Assembly: GCA_020832135.1 (NCBI GenBank)
Contig: JAFIFG010000106.1
Location: 29,346 to 79,448, forward strand
From: Clostridiaceae bacterium
GTDB lineage: Bacteria > Bacillota > Clostridia > Peptostreptococcales > Natronincolaceae
Direction: 5' to 3'
Length of the DNA stretch: 50,103 bases
In this document: positions 1-8,157 of the stretch, piece after piece
How positions within the stretch are numbered: position 1 is the stretch's first letter
Layout: each line of letters begins with the position of its first letter
Position numbers and translations under genes: made by a program
The notes under the pieces: generated by a model
What the model was told of the DNA's origin: nothing
The model's database searches: none
What the model saw: only the letters and a program-made list of their open reading frames with translations

Positions 1-123
1 TCCCCGCCTTCCCAGAAATTTTACTCTCCAGTGGCATCATGGGGATTTGTTACCGTCTACAGTGGTGGGTCCGCGCCGGCTTGTACCGATCTTCCCTATT
101 CTCCCATTGTTATTGGGCACCTT
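1..123 (-). promoter_or_regulatory. Cobalamin riboswitch (gene lies left of the window)
   Basis: Read on the minus strand this stretch has the conserved landmarks of an AdoCbl riboswitch in order: GGTGCC, a GGGAGAATAGGGAA block, AAGCCGG, the GCGCGGACCCACCACTGTA core, GACGGT, the B12-box ATGCCACTG, and a closing CTGGGAAGGCGGGG. The 3' end touches the window edge, so the expression platform and controlled gene (a B12 synthesis, uptake or B12-independent enzyme gene) are outside and transcribed leftward. Confidence 0.88.
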
Positions 124-141
124 AAATCTATATATTTGTTT

Positions 142-171
142 TTATTAATGCAAATTGTTTGCATTTATTAA
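142..171. promoter_or_regulatory. AT-rich inverted repeat upstream of the riboswitch
   Basis: Two arms of about 13 bp around ATGCAAA and TTTGCAT, separated by 3 bp, lie some 20 bp before the riboswitch starts. On the minus strand TTTGCA is followed 16 bp later by TATAGA, a plausible weak promoter, so the dyad would overlap its -35 region. It could be an operator. This is inference from position only. Confidence 0.35.
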
Positions 172-591
172 TTGTAGTATACTTTTTAAAAAAAATTCTG
201 TCAACATTATTTTGTTTTTTTCCACAATCTCTTTACAAACTAGCTTATTTGATTCAGGATTATTATTTGATTTTAATAGATATCCATTTTTATTTTTATA
301 CTCCGAAGTTCTGCAGTAACTTTACATATAACGAAGCTTGAAACAAATTTATTTAAACTTTTTCAAGCTTTATTTTCATTAAATATTTTTGTAGTAAAAC
401 AGAAATTTAGGGATGCCCCTTTTTGTTTCATAATACGTTTTAAATTGAGAAAATTGCATAATTAAATTTGTAAAACATTGAAAAAGAAAGTATGTTAAGC
501 TAATCCCACTAAAAGTGAAATTTTAAATTGAGCATTTAAGTTTTACAAAGAATGCAAAGTCCTCCTTACGGTTGAATTTTAACTTTTATGA
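172..591. other. Intergenic stretch, no gene seen
   Basis: Very AT-rich DNA with frequent stops in all frames. It contains two short similar AT-rich blocks (TTTTAAATTGAG near 440 and 522) but no convincing ribosome site or conserved peptide. It separates the riboswitch leader from the decayed transposase. Confidence 0.5.
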
Positions 592-1115
592 TTATTCAGC
601 TACAATATTTAATGACTTACTTGAATTTATTGCAATTGTCCCTGCTATTAAAGCTATACAGTTAAGTAGTGCATGAATTTTAGCCTTTTTAATACCCTTA
701 GATCTAATATTGTTTAAATTAAGGTATTCTTTAAGTCTGCTGTTACATCTTTCAACGGATGTTCTTTTATCATATTGTTTTTTCCATTCATCCGAGGATC
801 TTAAAGGATCACCATGTAGTCTTGAGTTTTCTTTGTAATTGAGTTTAAGCGTATAGCCATAGTTAGAAGATGAGGACATCTAAACTTTAAATAGTTTTTA
901 TCTTTATCCCAGTAGACTAATTTGTATCCTGCTGAACATACAGGATCAAAGTCTTCATCTAGTCCTTCGGGAGGAGCATAACTTCCCCTAGGGTTATAGA
1001 CAATAATTGGAATGGCATTATATTTATTGACTATGTCCTCATAAACATACTCAAAATCATAACCAGAATACATAGCATAGTAACTACGATTAAATACAGA
1101 TTTATACTTTTTCAC
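592..1115 (-). pseudogene. Decayed DDE transposase, C-terminal remnant
   Basis: Two overlapping reading frames (1115-801 and 879-592) together read as the C-terminal half of an IS4/IS1182-like transposase. The first part has GYDFEYVYEDIVNKYNAIP and an NPRGSY block. The second has the YDKRTSVERCNSRLKEY segment typical of the catalytic-Glu helix, then a hydrophobic tail. A frameshift, probably with loss of some 10-15 codons, lies near 870 after FRCPH. The N-terminal half with the first catalytic Asp is absent and no terminal inverted repeats are obvious, so this is a dead fragment. The exact IS family is uncertain. Confidence 0.7.
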
Positions 1116-1227
1116 TCCATGTTTTACTATTCTATTTTTTTAATATTTACCTCCTAAGTATTAATGTTTTTAAAAGCTTGTTTATTTTTTCTTATTTAAG
1201 GGAGTTTCCCCTTAACTATCCCCTCAT

Positions 1228-1320
1228 TTTATTACACCTCTACTTTAACAAATGTAAAATCGTGAATGTCTGTAAATAGTATAACTTGATCTCTAACCGT
1301 AAATATAAAGTCATATTAAT
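1228..1320 (-). repeat. Dispersed gene-end remnant, copy A (ILFTDIHDFTFVKVEV)
   Basis: The minus strand reads ILFTDIHDFTFVKVEV followed by a stop. About 65 bp recur at 43477-43540 with mainly synonymous differences, and the similarity ends just after the stop codon. The pattern suggests two copies of the 3' end of one protein gene rather than a noncoding element. I do not recognise the parent protein. The rest of 1116-1590 shows no gene. Confidence 0.55.
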
Positions 1321-1480
1321 TGTATAAAGAATCCTCAATATAAATTTTTTACAAATAATTTTTCTTCCCAATTGCTTTTTATATGCTTAATTTATATTTT
1401 AAAATGTTTTAAAAAGTCCTCTTTCTTAGCCTTCCTCATCCCTTCTTTCAATGATTTAATATATAAATTTCAAAAAATAA

Positions 1481-1515
1481 AAAAATGACTAGAACATTAT
1501 ATTCTAATCATTTTT
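1481..1515 (-). terminator. Intrinsic terminator after the 1591-2311 gene
   Basis: Arms 1481-1494 and 1502-1515 pair over 13 of 14 positions, from AAAAATGA and TAGAA with their complements, giving T-rich ends in both directions. It sits about 75 bp downstream of the stop of the disrupted exported-protein gene and probably ends that operon. Confidence 0.7.
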
Positions 1516-1590
1516 CTTGTCCCTACTTTATGGTTTAGGAAACCTTTCACCACATAATTCATAGAATAGCTTATTTTATTTATTTTATCC

Positions 1591-2311
1591 TCATTTTACA
1601 TAAATCATCTCACCTATTGCATCATAGATTCTTATTATATAGACATTGGTATCTACAAACTCATGATCTAGATAAATTGTTTCTAGATGGTATACGAAAA
1701 CTTCTCCTCTATTTCAAAGATAAAGGCATTTTCTTTATTCTTTACACCCTCTAAGTCTTTAACTAAACTTAGCTGTTCTTCCTTTAATACTGACTTTGCC
1801 TCTTTTTTTCATCGACGGATACTTCATTTGATTTTATTATCGACGGAAAATCATAGATGTTTAATTTTTCAACGGATACGTACTTCATGCTAGGGTCGTC
1901 CTTCTCTACAAATAAAAAAGTCTCTCCTTCACTATTTAACGAACGGGTATTTATCATGATGTTTATATTAGATACTATTTCATTTTCTGGAGGACGGACT
2001 TTATACAATAAACCTAATCTACACTTCAAAGTTACCCCTCGATATAGATCTAATGCTTCTATTTTAAATACCACCATCTTTTCGCCCTCTACGCTTTTCG
2101 ATGCCTTTATTTGAATTTCTTCTTGGAGACCTTCATGTGGATTTATTGCTCTGCCAATTTCCGACTCCCTAGCAAACAAAGATTCCTCTCTAATACGGCT
2201 ATCATAGTATTCCTCTAAAGCCCTTCCTTCCCCTAAACGATATCCACTTAATCTTAATGATAAATACATGCATACAACAATGATAAAAAACCTAACCAAT
2301 AGCTTCTTCAT
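1591..2311 (-). pseudogene. Exported or anchored protein, two frameshifts
   Basis: The frame from 2311 opens with a signal or anchor helix (KKLLVRFFIIVVCMYLSLRL) and runs 175 codons to a stop at 1784. Coding then continues in another frame (EAKSVLKEEQLSLVKDLEGV) and switches again near 1692 to VYHLETIYLDHEFVDTNVYI, ending at a TGA at 1591. Both shifts look like loss of one base in a homopolymer: seven A near 1806 and four T near 1692. The intact product would be about 240 residues. I recognise no family. Either true decay or base-call errors could explain it. It is probably co-transcribed with the membrane gene at 2374-3075. Confidence 0.6.
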
Positions 2312-2373
2312 TATTCATAATAAACGCTCCTACAATGTTTTCCAAAAGCAATCCTATAGTATGAAGCTACTTG

Positions 2374-3075
2374 CTAGTATGCTAGCTTAGGATTCTTAAA
2401 TACAATTTCTCCTTCTTCATCAAATAATATAAATTCAAAACCCTTCACCTCGGCACCGCCAAATTCTCCAGGCTCCTCTGGCTGGACATGAAAATCAATA
2501 AATAATCTTTCCTCACTTCTACTTGGAATGCTAAAGGTCTTTATCTCTCCATTTTCATCCTTTATGACCACTTCTTCCTCTACTATACTCTCCTTTATAA
2601 ACGCTGGAATGATAATTTTAATATGTGTCTTAACAGCTTCATTGCTGTTGTTTTCCATAAGAAGCATGGCATTTACTTCAACTATTCCTTCTTCCAATTC
2701 ACGAAATCTCATAGTTGAGTTGTCTCGGTCTACATAAACCGCTCCAATATCATCCTGAAAGGACATATAGGTTTGCTCTACAAAATGATAAACTCCCCCT
2801 ATAGCTGACATCGCAAACATTACTATCACCAATAAAAGTATTTTTGCTTTTCCGCTAACAAAATCCTTCCCAAAGGCTGTAAATATCTTCTTAAAGCCGA
2901 TATAATATACAATTATTACGATGAGGCCAGCATAATGTAAAGCACCACGCCCTATCGCAAGCGGTATAAGGACTCTTTCTATAAGAGGTACAGGGTTTGC
3001 ATTTGAACTTATACCTAATATCAAACCAAGGGCGATCAAAATCAATCCTTTTAAAAACTCCTTTTTGTCCTTCAT
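2374..3075 (-). CDS. Membrane protein with C-terminal extracytoplasmic domain
   Basis: A 233-residue protein with hydrophobic segments near residues 8-25, 32-60 and 78-98. A soluble beta-rich domain of about 130 residues follows (acidic, with VNAMLLMENNSNEAVKTHI resembling an immunoglobulin-like or FxLYD-type fold). The start is an ATG preceded by AAGGAGGAGCTAGGC. That ribosome site overlaps the end of the 29-codon frame upstream, so the two may be coupled. The frameshifted exported protein lies directly downstream on the same strand. Function is not recognised. Confidence 0.75.
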   Translation of the reverse strand: MKDKKEFLKGLILIALGLILGISSNANPVPLIERVLIPLAIGRGALHYAGLIVIIVYYIGFKKIFTAFGKDFVSGKAKILLLVIVMFAMSAIGGVYHFVEQTYMSFQDDIGAVYVDRDNSTMRFRELEEGIVEVNAMLLMENNSNEAVKTHIKIIIPAFIKESIVEEEVVIKDENGEIKTFSIPSRSEERLFIDFHVQPEEPGEFGGAEVKGFEFILFDEEGEIVFKNPKLAY

Positions 3076-3088
3076 GCCTAGCTCCTCC

Positions 3089-3178
3089 TTAATGTCTCTT
3101 CAGTAGCACTTGAATTTCCTCTTCTAGTTTTTCAATACGTTGCTGTAGTAATCGTTTCAAAAAATTCGTTGTATCCAT
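3089..3178 (-). CDS. Possible 29-residue coiled-coil peptide
   Basis: A short frame reading MDTTNFLKRLLQQRIEKLEE and on to LLKRH, an amphipathic helix with heptad leucines. Its stop codon abuts the strong ribosome site of the next gene, as expected for a translationally coupled leader gene. Its own ribosome site is weak (GTGAAATGGA). It could be a genuine small protein or a chance frame. Confidence 0.4.
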   Translation of the reverse strand: MDTTNFLKRLLQQRIEKLEEEIQVLLKRH

Positions 3179-3243
3179 TCCATTTCACTATAATGTATAT
3201 ATTATACCATTAATTCTTATTAATTTTGATTCTTCTTACTATT

Positions 3244-3573
3244 TTAAGATGCAAATTTTGCCACAATCACCTTTTGGGAGATACGGATAATAGCAATTAG
3301 TAAGATAGCAATGATGGTGTATAGATTTTTTGATATAGCTATCGGAGAAAAAAACAACAAATAGTTCATGCCAAAAAATATAGTAGCTACCACCATATTC
3401 ACCCATCCCATAGCCCGTCTAAAGACCCTTTCTTCTTCATCCTTCATAACGGGAACATTCTTCATATATAAAGTAGGTGGGAAGTAGCCTTTAGAAAATA
3501 GGAATCCCACTACAAATATAATAATAGCTATTGGTAAAAACAAAACATGTATTGTATTGAATAATTGACTCAT
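3244..3573 (-). CDS. Small membrane protein, three or four helices
   Basis: A 109-residue protein with hydrophobic segments near 8-28, 55-75 and 80-100, and a basic cytoplasmic loop around KDEEERVFRRAMGW. The ATG follows GGGAGGAGAATAG. It heads a cluster of small membrane proteins of the DUF3784/SdpI type of size and layout, but I see no diagnostic motif here. Function unknown. Confidence 0.75.
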   Translation of the reverse strand: MSQLFNTIHVLFLPIAIIIFVVGFLFSKGYFPPTLYMKNVPVMKDEEERVFRRAMGWVNMVVATIFFGMNYLLFFSPIAISKNLYTIIAILLIAIIRISQKVIVAKFAS

Positions 3574-3630
3574 CTATTCTCCTCCCAAACATCAGCTTTA
3601 TATAGCTAGTTAAACTCTCTCTACTTCTTT

Positions 3631-3750
3631 TTAGTATCCTCTAAGATTGACTCCAGTGTTCCATCCTGTTTCAGCTTTTCGAATAATAATATATAGTGCT
3701 ATACCTATAACAATCATTAAAACAATAAACTCTCCAAAGCTAAACATCAT
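3631..3750 (-). CDS. Single-helix membrane peptide, 39 residues
   Basis: The frame starts with two consecutive ATG codons after GGAGTGTTTA. It encodes an N-terminal membrane helix (FIVLMIVIGIALYIIIR) followed by a short polar tail (KAETGWNTGVNLRGY). Tight spacing in a run of co-directional membrane genes and the good ribosome site support it. No family recognised. Confidence 0.6.
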   Translation of the reverse strand: MMFSFGEFIVLMIVIGIALYIIIRKAETGWNTGVNLRGY

Positions 3751-3775
3751 TAAACACTCCACTCCTCTTCCTACT

Positions 3776-4096
3776 CTATTTTTTGTATATTCCCCCATAA
3801 ATAACAATCAATGCTCCCAATCCTATCGTACAGGATAGCACAATCATGATGGCTCCTATAGTAGTACCAAATAGCAAGGTGTAGATTGCAGCAATAATAT
3901 AGGTCATACCATATAGAATCCACATAATCCCGTTTTCTTTATTATATGCTTTTATATCGCTTATTTCTTCTGATTCAACAGTTGTACCAGCCCAAAAATT
4001 CATTGGTGTTTTCTTATTTAAAGCAAACACTCCTATTGATACGAAAACAGCAGCAGTCATAAGGGCTATTACAATAAATGTTGCCGATTCTCTCAT
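3776..4096 (-). CDS. DUF3784-like membrane protein
   Basis: 106 residues with three helices, near 6-26, 58-76 and 80-101. The segment NFWAGTTVESEEISDIKAYN, then ENGIMWILYG, is the pattern typical of the DUF3784 family of small Firmicute membrane proteins (FW.G..V...EI.DVK.YN.....MW). The ATG follows AGAGGGGGTTAAA. The biochemical role is unknown. It sits within the cluster of small membrane genes. Confidence 0.75.
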   Translation of the reverse strand: MRESATFIVIALMTAAVFVSIGVFALNKKTPMNFWAGTTVESEEISDIKAYNKENGIMWILYGMTYIIAAIYTLLFGTTIGAIMIVLSCTIGLGALIVIYGGIYKK

Positions 4097-4114
4097 TTTA
4101 ACCCCCTCTTTCCA

Positions 4115-4278
4115 TTACGTTGCAGGTATTAAGATAAATATTAAGAATAATATAAAAATTACTATTATAATGCAAATAGCTATCGGAGCTAACCTAGCTA
4201 ATTTATTTTTTGTGTGCTTAGCTAGATCGAACTCAAAATTGCCACTAAAATTATACATAATAGTATCCCAAAAATCAC
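4115..4278 (-). pseudogene. Small two-helix membrane protein, apparently frameshifted
   Basis: A GTG at 4278 sits 7 bases after a perfect GGAGG and opens MIFGILLCIILVAILSS, a membrane helix, but hits TAG at 4222. The next frame carries on with DLAKHTKNKLARLAPIAIC and a second helix ending FILIPAT at 4115. Joined, they give a sensible 55-residue two-helix protein, so a one-base shift near 4225 is likely. Alternatively the second half is translated alone from the ATG at 4258 (47 residues), which lacks a good ribosome site. Confidence 0.5.
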
Positions 4279-4420
4279 TATTTTACCTCCTATTTGATAT
4301 AAACCCCCTAAAATTAAATGTATGGTTTCTCCTTAAGCCCATTAAACGATAGTGCATAATCATTTCCTGAAAGTTATCTTCATATTTCTAGATACCCCTC
4401 ATAAATTAGACGCATTTTAT

Positions 4421-4921
4421 CTAAATCTGAAACTTTAAGAAAAACTTTTTCTTTAAATACTCCCTTTTAAAATATACTAGCCCCTCAATATTATCCATAA
4501 ATGGTGATGCAGAAGCTATATGGGTGTAGATAAAGGTTAAACTGCTAAAGAAAATAAATTTTAATCCAAAGGTAAATTCTCCTAAAACATTTACTAACCT
4601 ATAGATATAGAGACCATAAACTCCCCTCATGGCTAGACCTATCATTAAAACCATAACAGTTTGTGGATGTAGCTTTACCTCGCCAAAATAAACAAGAATC
4701 ATCACAACAATAAAACAGTTCACCAGAGCTGCAGCTATAAATCCGATGATCTCAGTTTTTATACCCTTTACCATCTGCTTAGAAGACAAGAAGTCACTAA
4801 CTATAGTAGCTACAGCAGTTCCTACACCGCTTAAAATACCAGCAAAAAAAGATATCATCCATAGCAGAAAGTAAGGAATAGGAAAACCCACCACCATAGA
4901 TTTCCGAAGCATATTTTTCAC
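4421..4921 (-). CDS. Four-helix membrane protein coupled to the response regulator
   Basis: 166 residues with membrane segments near 10-40, 55-80, 88-112 and 115-135. The GTG start directly follows the TAG of the response regulator gene, with CAGGAGGAGAATGC as ribosome site inside that gene, so the two are translationally coupled. No enzyme motif is visible. The pairing suggests that the membrane protein and regulator serve the same envelope or transport response. Confidence 0.75.
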   Translation of the reverse strand: MKNMLRKSMVVGFPIPYFLLWMISFFAGILSGVGTAVATIVSDFLSSKQMVKGIKTEIIGFIAAALVNCFIVVMILVYFGEVKLHPQTVMVLMIGLAMRGVYGLYIYRLVNVLGEFTFGLKFIFFSSLTFIYTHIASASPFMDNIEGLVYFKREYLKKKFFLKFQI

Positions 4922-5422
4922 CTATGCATTCTCCTCCTGAAATAGTTTTTCCTTATTGGCTAAAAAAGCAGCCTGGGTTCTTATTTTTACCCCTAATTTA
5001 TGTAAAGCATTTGCTACATGGGTCTTTACTGTTTTCTCGCCGATGAATAATGTTTCAGCAACCGCCTTAATTACAGTTAACAACTCCTGTAGAGGTGCAT
5101 CCTTTAAGCAATACCCTGCAGCATCTGTCCTTAAGGCCTGCTGTATTTTCTCTCCACCTCCAAAGCTAGTCAATATCAAAATCCGCAGGGAAGGATTTTT
5201 TTCAAGTAAAGCCCTTGTAGTTGCAATCCCATCCATTCCAGTCATTTGTAAATCCATAAGCATTACATCTACTTCAACAGATGTAACGATGTCCAGCGCC
5301 TCCTCACAACTAGAGACCTCCCCAACTAGCTCTATACCCTTTGTGTCATTCAAGAAAAAGCTAACCCCCTGCCGAAAGAAGGGATGATCATCCACTATTA
5401 ATACTTTAATTTTACTATTCAT
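4922..5422 (-). CDS. NarL/LuxR-type response regulator with deleted HTH half
   Basis: Residues 1-120 form a complete receiver domain: acidic pair D11-D12, phosphoacceptor D57 in LMDLQM, and the conserved Thr and Lys of LTSFGG and LKDAPL. The LuxR helix-turn-helix should start near 145 after a linker. Instead AVAE joins directly to TLFIGEKTVKTHVANALHKL, the recognition half of the domain. About 40-50 residues, including the LTxRE.EVL helix, are missing, giving 166 instead of roughly 210 residues. The deletion is in frame. DNA binding is therefore doubtful. No partner kinase is adjacent. The ATG follows GAAGGTGCT. Confidence 0.85.
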   Translation of the reverse strand: MNSKIKVLIVDDHPFFRQGVSFFLNDTKGIELVGEVSSCEEALDIVTSVEVDVMLMDLQMTGMDGIATTRALLEKNPSLRILILTSFGGGEKIQQALRTDAAGYCLKDAPLQELLTVIKAVAETLFIGEKTVKTHVANALHKLGVKIRTQAAFLANKEKLFQEENA

Positions 5423-5593
5423 AGCACCTTCCCTCTTCCATTAACCTCCTATTTATCCCTCGACGTATTGCTTTAACTCCCTTTCTCTAGCTTTTCTAAG
5501 AAAATATCTTTTTTTATACCAGCATATATCCCTATTTTTTTAAGTTAGTATAACTCACTACTCCTTCTACTCTACACCCTTATTAATATTATT

Positions 5594-6199
5594 CTATTTT
5601 GTTAAATATAAATATAATAATTTAATAGTATTTTCTAAGGCGCTATAATGTGTTCTTTCCATACCATGAGAAGCATGAACACCTGGTCCTATTAATGCAC
5701 CTTTAATATTATTTCCTCCTCTTAAAGCTGCAACAACATCCGAGCCATACATAGGATAAATATCTACTGCAAAGTTAATGTTGTTTTCTCTAGCAAGATC
5801 AATTAACCTAGTAGTCATGTTATAATCATAAGGTCCTCCAGAATCCTTAGCACATATTGAAACATCGTATTCGCTGCAGCTAAGGTCATCCCCAATACAG
5901 CCCATATCTACAGCTATCATTTCCGTTATATCTGGTGGTATGTAAGAAGAACCGTGTCCAACCTCTTCATATGTAGAAATAAAAATTTTAGTTGTATAGG
6001 TAGGCACTACATTTTCTCTTTTCATAAGCTCAAGTAAGGATATTAAACAAGCAACACTGCCTTTGTCATCTATAAACCTAGATTTTATAAATCCACTTTC
6101 CGTTATTGTTGTTTTAGGATCTATGAAAATAAAATCTCCAGCAGATATTCCTAATTTCTCCACATCTTCCTTCGACTTTACAACTTCGTCTATTCTTAT
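5594..6199 (-). pseudogene. M42-family aminopeptidase, C-terminal fragment
   Basis: The fragment continues the gene interrupted by the prophage. It carries metal and catalytic residues of M42 glutamyl/leucyl aminopeptidases: the DDKG Asp, the YEEVGHG Glu pair, the AVDMG Asp, and the HGMERTHY His. Joined to 41151-41587 after removal of one CTTAT it makes 346 codons, the family's usual length. The internal ATG at 6163 has no clear ribosome site, so the fragment is probably not a functional protein. Confidence 0.92.
6195..6199. repeat. Target-site duplication CTTAT, right-end side
   Basis: CTTAT directly precedes the prophage terminus TGTAGC. The same five bases follow the other terminus at 41151-41155. 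Five base pairs is the duplication length made by Mu transposase. Confidence 0.93.
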
Positions 6200-6247
6200 T
6201 GTAGCTTCGCAAAATTTTTTTCAAAGTTTCGCAAGATAATTTGCAAA
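6200..6247 (+). repeat. Right-end transposase sites R1 and R2
   Basis: After the terminal TGTAGC come two 20-bp repeats: TTCGCAAAATTTTTTTCAAA at 6206-6225 and TTCGCAAGATAATTTGCAAA at 6228-6247. They start 22 bp apart, about two helical turns. Similar sequences lie at the left end in inverted orientation. By analogy with Mu attR these should be the transposase binding sites. Confidence 0.8.
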
Positions 6248-6292
6248 AACTGTGGATATACTGACCTTGTTTTTGGTCTTATCCACAGTTTT
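6246..6292 (-). terminator. Late-operon terminator at the right end
   Basis: A perfect 13-bp stem (AAAACTGTGGATA and its complement, 6246-6258 with 6280-6292) also holds an inner GACC/GGTC pair. A-rich and T-rich flanks make it bidirectional. It lies between the last phage gene and the right end and would stop late transcription from entering the host gene. Confidence 0.85.
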
Positions 6293-6330
6293 AATTTTAT
6301 ACTTTTTTGATTGTTTTTTCTAGCCTTTTG

Positions 6331-6492
6331 TCACTGCTGGCAAAATTCCTTCGCTAGCACATTAATCATGTTTTCCTGCTCTAAATTTTCGTTAGTAAGC
6401 TTCACAATAACTTCTTTTTGTTGTTCGATTACCTTATCTCGATGTTCTATAATTTCTAGCAGTTCAGCAACCACCTCTGTTTTATTGGCCAT
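6331..6492 (-). CDS. Small coiled-coil protein, last gene of the late operon
   Basis: 53 residues from the ATG at 6492, which overlaps the XkdX stop and has GGGGAAG five bases upstream. An in-frame ATG 24 bases earlier lies inside xkdX and is less likely. The protein is one long amphipathic helix rich in Glu and Lys (VVAELLEIIEHRDKVIEQQK), ending in an EFCQQ tail. Such peptides often follow XkdX in PBSX-like and Mu-like tails. Function unknown. Confidence 0.75.
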   Translation of the reverse strand: MANKTEVVAELLEIIEHRDKVIEQQKEVIVKLTNENLEQENMINVLAKEFCQQ

Positions 6493-6619
6493 ACTCTTCC
6501 CCTGTAATGTTTTCATAGTCTTCGGCCGTTAAAACACCTAACACTACCAATCTTTGAAGTTGCCCTTTATTGCACCACTTCTTTCTGTACCTATCATCCC
6601 ACTTTTCAAAATCCGTCAT
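6482..6619 (-). CDS. xkdX: XkdX family phage protein
   Basis: 45 residues with the XkdX pattern: an N-terminal aromatic/basic stretch (FEKWDDRYRKKWCNKGQLQR) followed by LGVLTAEDYENITGEEY. The family occurs at the end of tail-fibre modules of PBSX-type and related contractile phages and has no established function. It overlaps the next gene by 11 bases and follows the 139-residue gene by two bases, indicating coupled translation. Confidence 0.85.
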   Translation of the reverse strand: MTDFEKWDDRYRKKWCNKGQLQRLVVLGVLTAEDYENITGEEYGQ

Positions 6620-6620
6620 T

Positions 6621-7040
6621 TTACATACCCCCCATTTTGAGTTCTAATAATTCAATTTCAATTTCTGAGATCTGCATGCCCTGGATGATCTCATTAATTT
6701 CCCTTTCAGATAGTTCGACCCCAAGCCTTTCATTCTCCTTCTGGAGCTGCAAAGCTCTAAGGGGGTGCTCTAACCCCTCAGGGAAAGTTCCTTCTTCTGC
6801 ATAGGCTCTGCACTCGTCCATGAGCGCCTTGTTGTAATGCCTTATTTCTTCCAGCCTTGCTAATTGTTCCTCTGTGTACTCTGCATCCTGGAATTCTAAA
6901 ATCTCGGTATGATCCCATTTTTCAGCGAAGTTAAGCCACCATTGCTTGTCATGGGTATACGCTTCTAGCTCTTCCTCATTCTGTACATACTTCACTTTGT
7001 ATGGACACAAGGCCCACTGGTCGTCTTTTCTATACAGCAT
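6621..7040 (-). CDS. Tail-module protein of unknown function
   Basis: 139 residues, highly acidic, mostly helical. The N-terminus is WALCPYKVKYVQNEEELEAY, and a coiled-coil C-terminal half runs through LQLQKENERLGVELSEREIN. The start overlaps the end of the reverse transcriptase gene, so it is translated from the same mRNA. Its place between the DGR and xkdX suggests a tail-tip or fibre assembly role, but I do not recognise the family. Confidence 0.8.
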   Translation of the reverse strand: MLYRKDDQWALCPYKVKYVQNEEELEAYTHDKQWWLNFAEKWDHTEILEFQDAEYTEEQLARLEEIRHYNKALMDECRAYAEEGTFPEGLEHPLRALQLQKENERLGVELSEREINEIIQGMQISEIEIELLELKMGGM

Positions 7041-8124
7041 CTAAATCACCTTCCTTTTGTAATTTTAATATATCAACTTTGAATGTTCCTTTATGATCCA
7101 AGCAGATATAGTCATTCTTCTCCAGCAGCTTATTGATAAAATTGTAGCTGCATCCATTCCGGGCATGCCCTAGCCAGCTATTTAATATCTGCTCGGCTTT
7201 TTCAACAGTCATTTTGTCCTCCAGGATCAACCTTCTCATCTTTTTGGCTTTTCTTTTGATTTTCTTCTTCGAGTCATTTCTTAGCAGTCGATGAGACTTG
7301 TAGGTTTTAAACCCTACTGTGTTCACCCCTTGGTCGATGGGGAATATCTTAGTTTTCTTTGTATTTGTATTAAGGTGGAGTTCCTCTTTAAGAAAGTCTT
7401 TTGCAAGCCCTAGAACTCTTTGTGCTTCATCTTTATTCTTTACAATAACCACTACATCGTCCGCATATCTAACATAATAGTGCAAACCAAGCTTCCTTTT
7501 GCAATATTGATCTAATTCATTCATATAGATATTGGCACATATTTGACTCAGAGTGTTCCCTAATGGCAGTCCTAGTGGATCAATAACGTCAGCGCTATCT
7601 ATTATTTTGAATAGCAGGTTGAGTGTCTTCTTGCACTTAATTTTCTTAGTTAGTATTTTCTTCAGGATCTCTCTGTCGATTGAGTAAAAGAATTTCTTGA
7701 TGTCAATTTTGATAATAAATGCTTTGTCGCCATATTCCCAAGCGGCCTTCCTCATGAAATAACTTATTCTTTCGACCGCCTTATGAGTTCCTTTGTTATC
7801 AATGCATGCATAGCTATCGTAAATAAAACAAGGGTTGTATATTTCTTTCAGAATATTATTTATTGACAATTGGACTATTTTGTCTCTGTAGTGGGGTGCA
7901 TCAACAATTCTTTCCTTAGGTTCGTATACTTTAAAATGAATATACCCTTCAAACTCATAGGTTCCATCTATCAAGCTTTGTCTCAATCTATAGAGATTAT
8001 AGGTTGAATTTAAGGAAAATATCATCGCTTCTTTGTTGTACTTTTCTCCACCTTTGAGACTCTTTTTATAAGCTTTTTCCATGTTTTCTATATCTACTAT
8101 TTTAGTGAATAAAGTTTCCGACAT
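7030..8124 (-). CDS. DGR reverse transcriptase
   Basis: 364 residues from the ATG at 8124, which has GAAAGGA nine bases upstream; an in-frame GTG at 8157 is weaker. The palm carries motif A IIKIDIKKFFYSID (D141), the DGR-type motif GLPLGNTLSQICANIYMNELD around 185-205, and the YADD box at 220-223. GLPLGN..SQ instead of a QG-type motif separates DGR enzymes from group II intron RTs. There is no maturase or endonuclease domain. With Avd it copies the TR RNA into adenine-mutated cDNA that replaces the VR. It is the last of the target-avd-TR-RT series. Confidence 0.95.
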   Translation of the reverse strand: MSETLFTKIVDIENMEKAYKKSLKGGEKYNKEAMIFSLNSTYNLYRLRQSLIDGTYEFEGYIHFKVYEPKERIVDAPHYRDKIVQLSINNILKEIYNPCFIYDSYACIDNKGTHKAVERISYFMRKAAWEYGDKAFIIKIDIKKFFYSIDREILKKILTKKIKCKKTLNLLFKIIDSADVIDPLGLPLGNTLSQICANIYMNELDQYCKRKLGLHYYVRYADDVVVIVKNKDEAQRVLGLAKDFLKEELHLNTNTKKTKIFPIDQGVNTVGFKTYKSHRLLRNDSKKKIKRKAKKMRRLILEDKMTVEKAEQILNSWLGHARNGCSYNFINKLLEKNDYICLDHKGTFKVDILKLQKEGDLDAV

Positions 8125-8157
8125 AACTGGTGTTCCTTTCTGCGAAGTACTAAGCAC

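Noticed and set aside
159-341. Plus-strand 60-codon frame rich in Phe, Tyr and Leu
   Set aside because: No ribosome site, extreme AT-driven composition, and it runs antisense into the riboswitch promoter region; chance frame.
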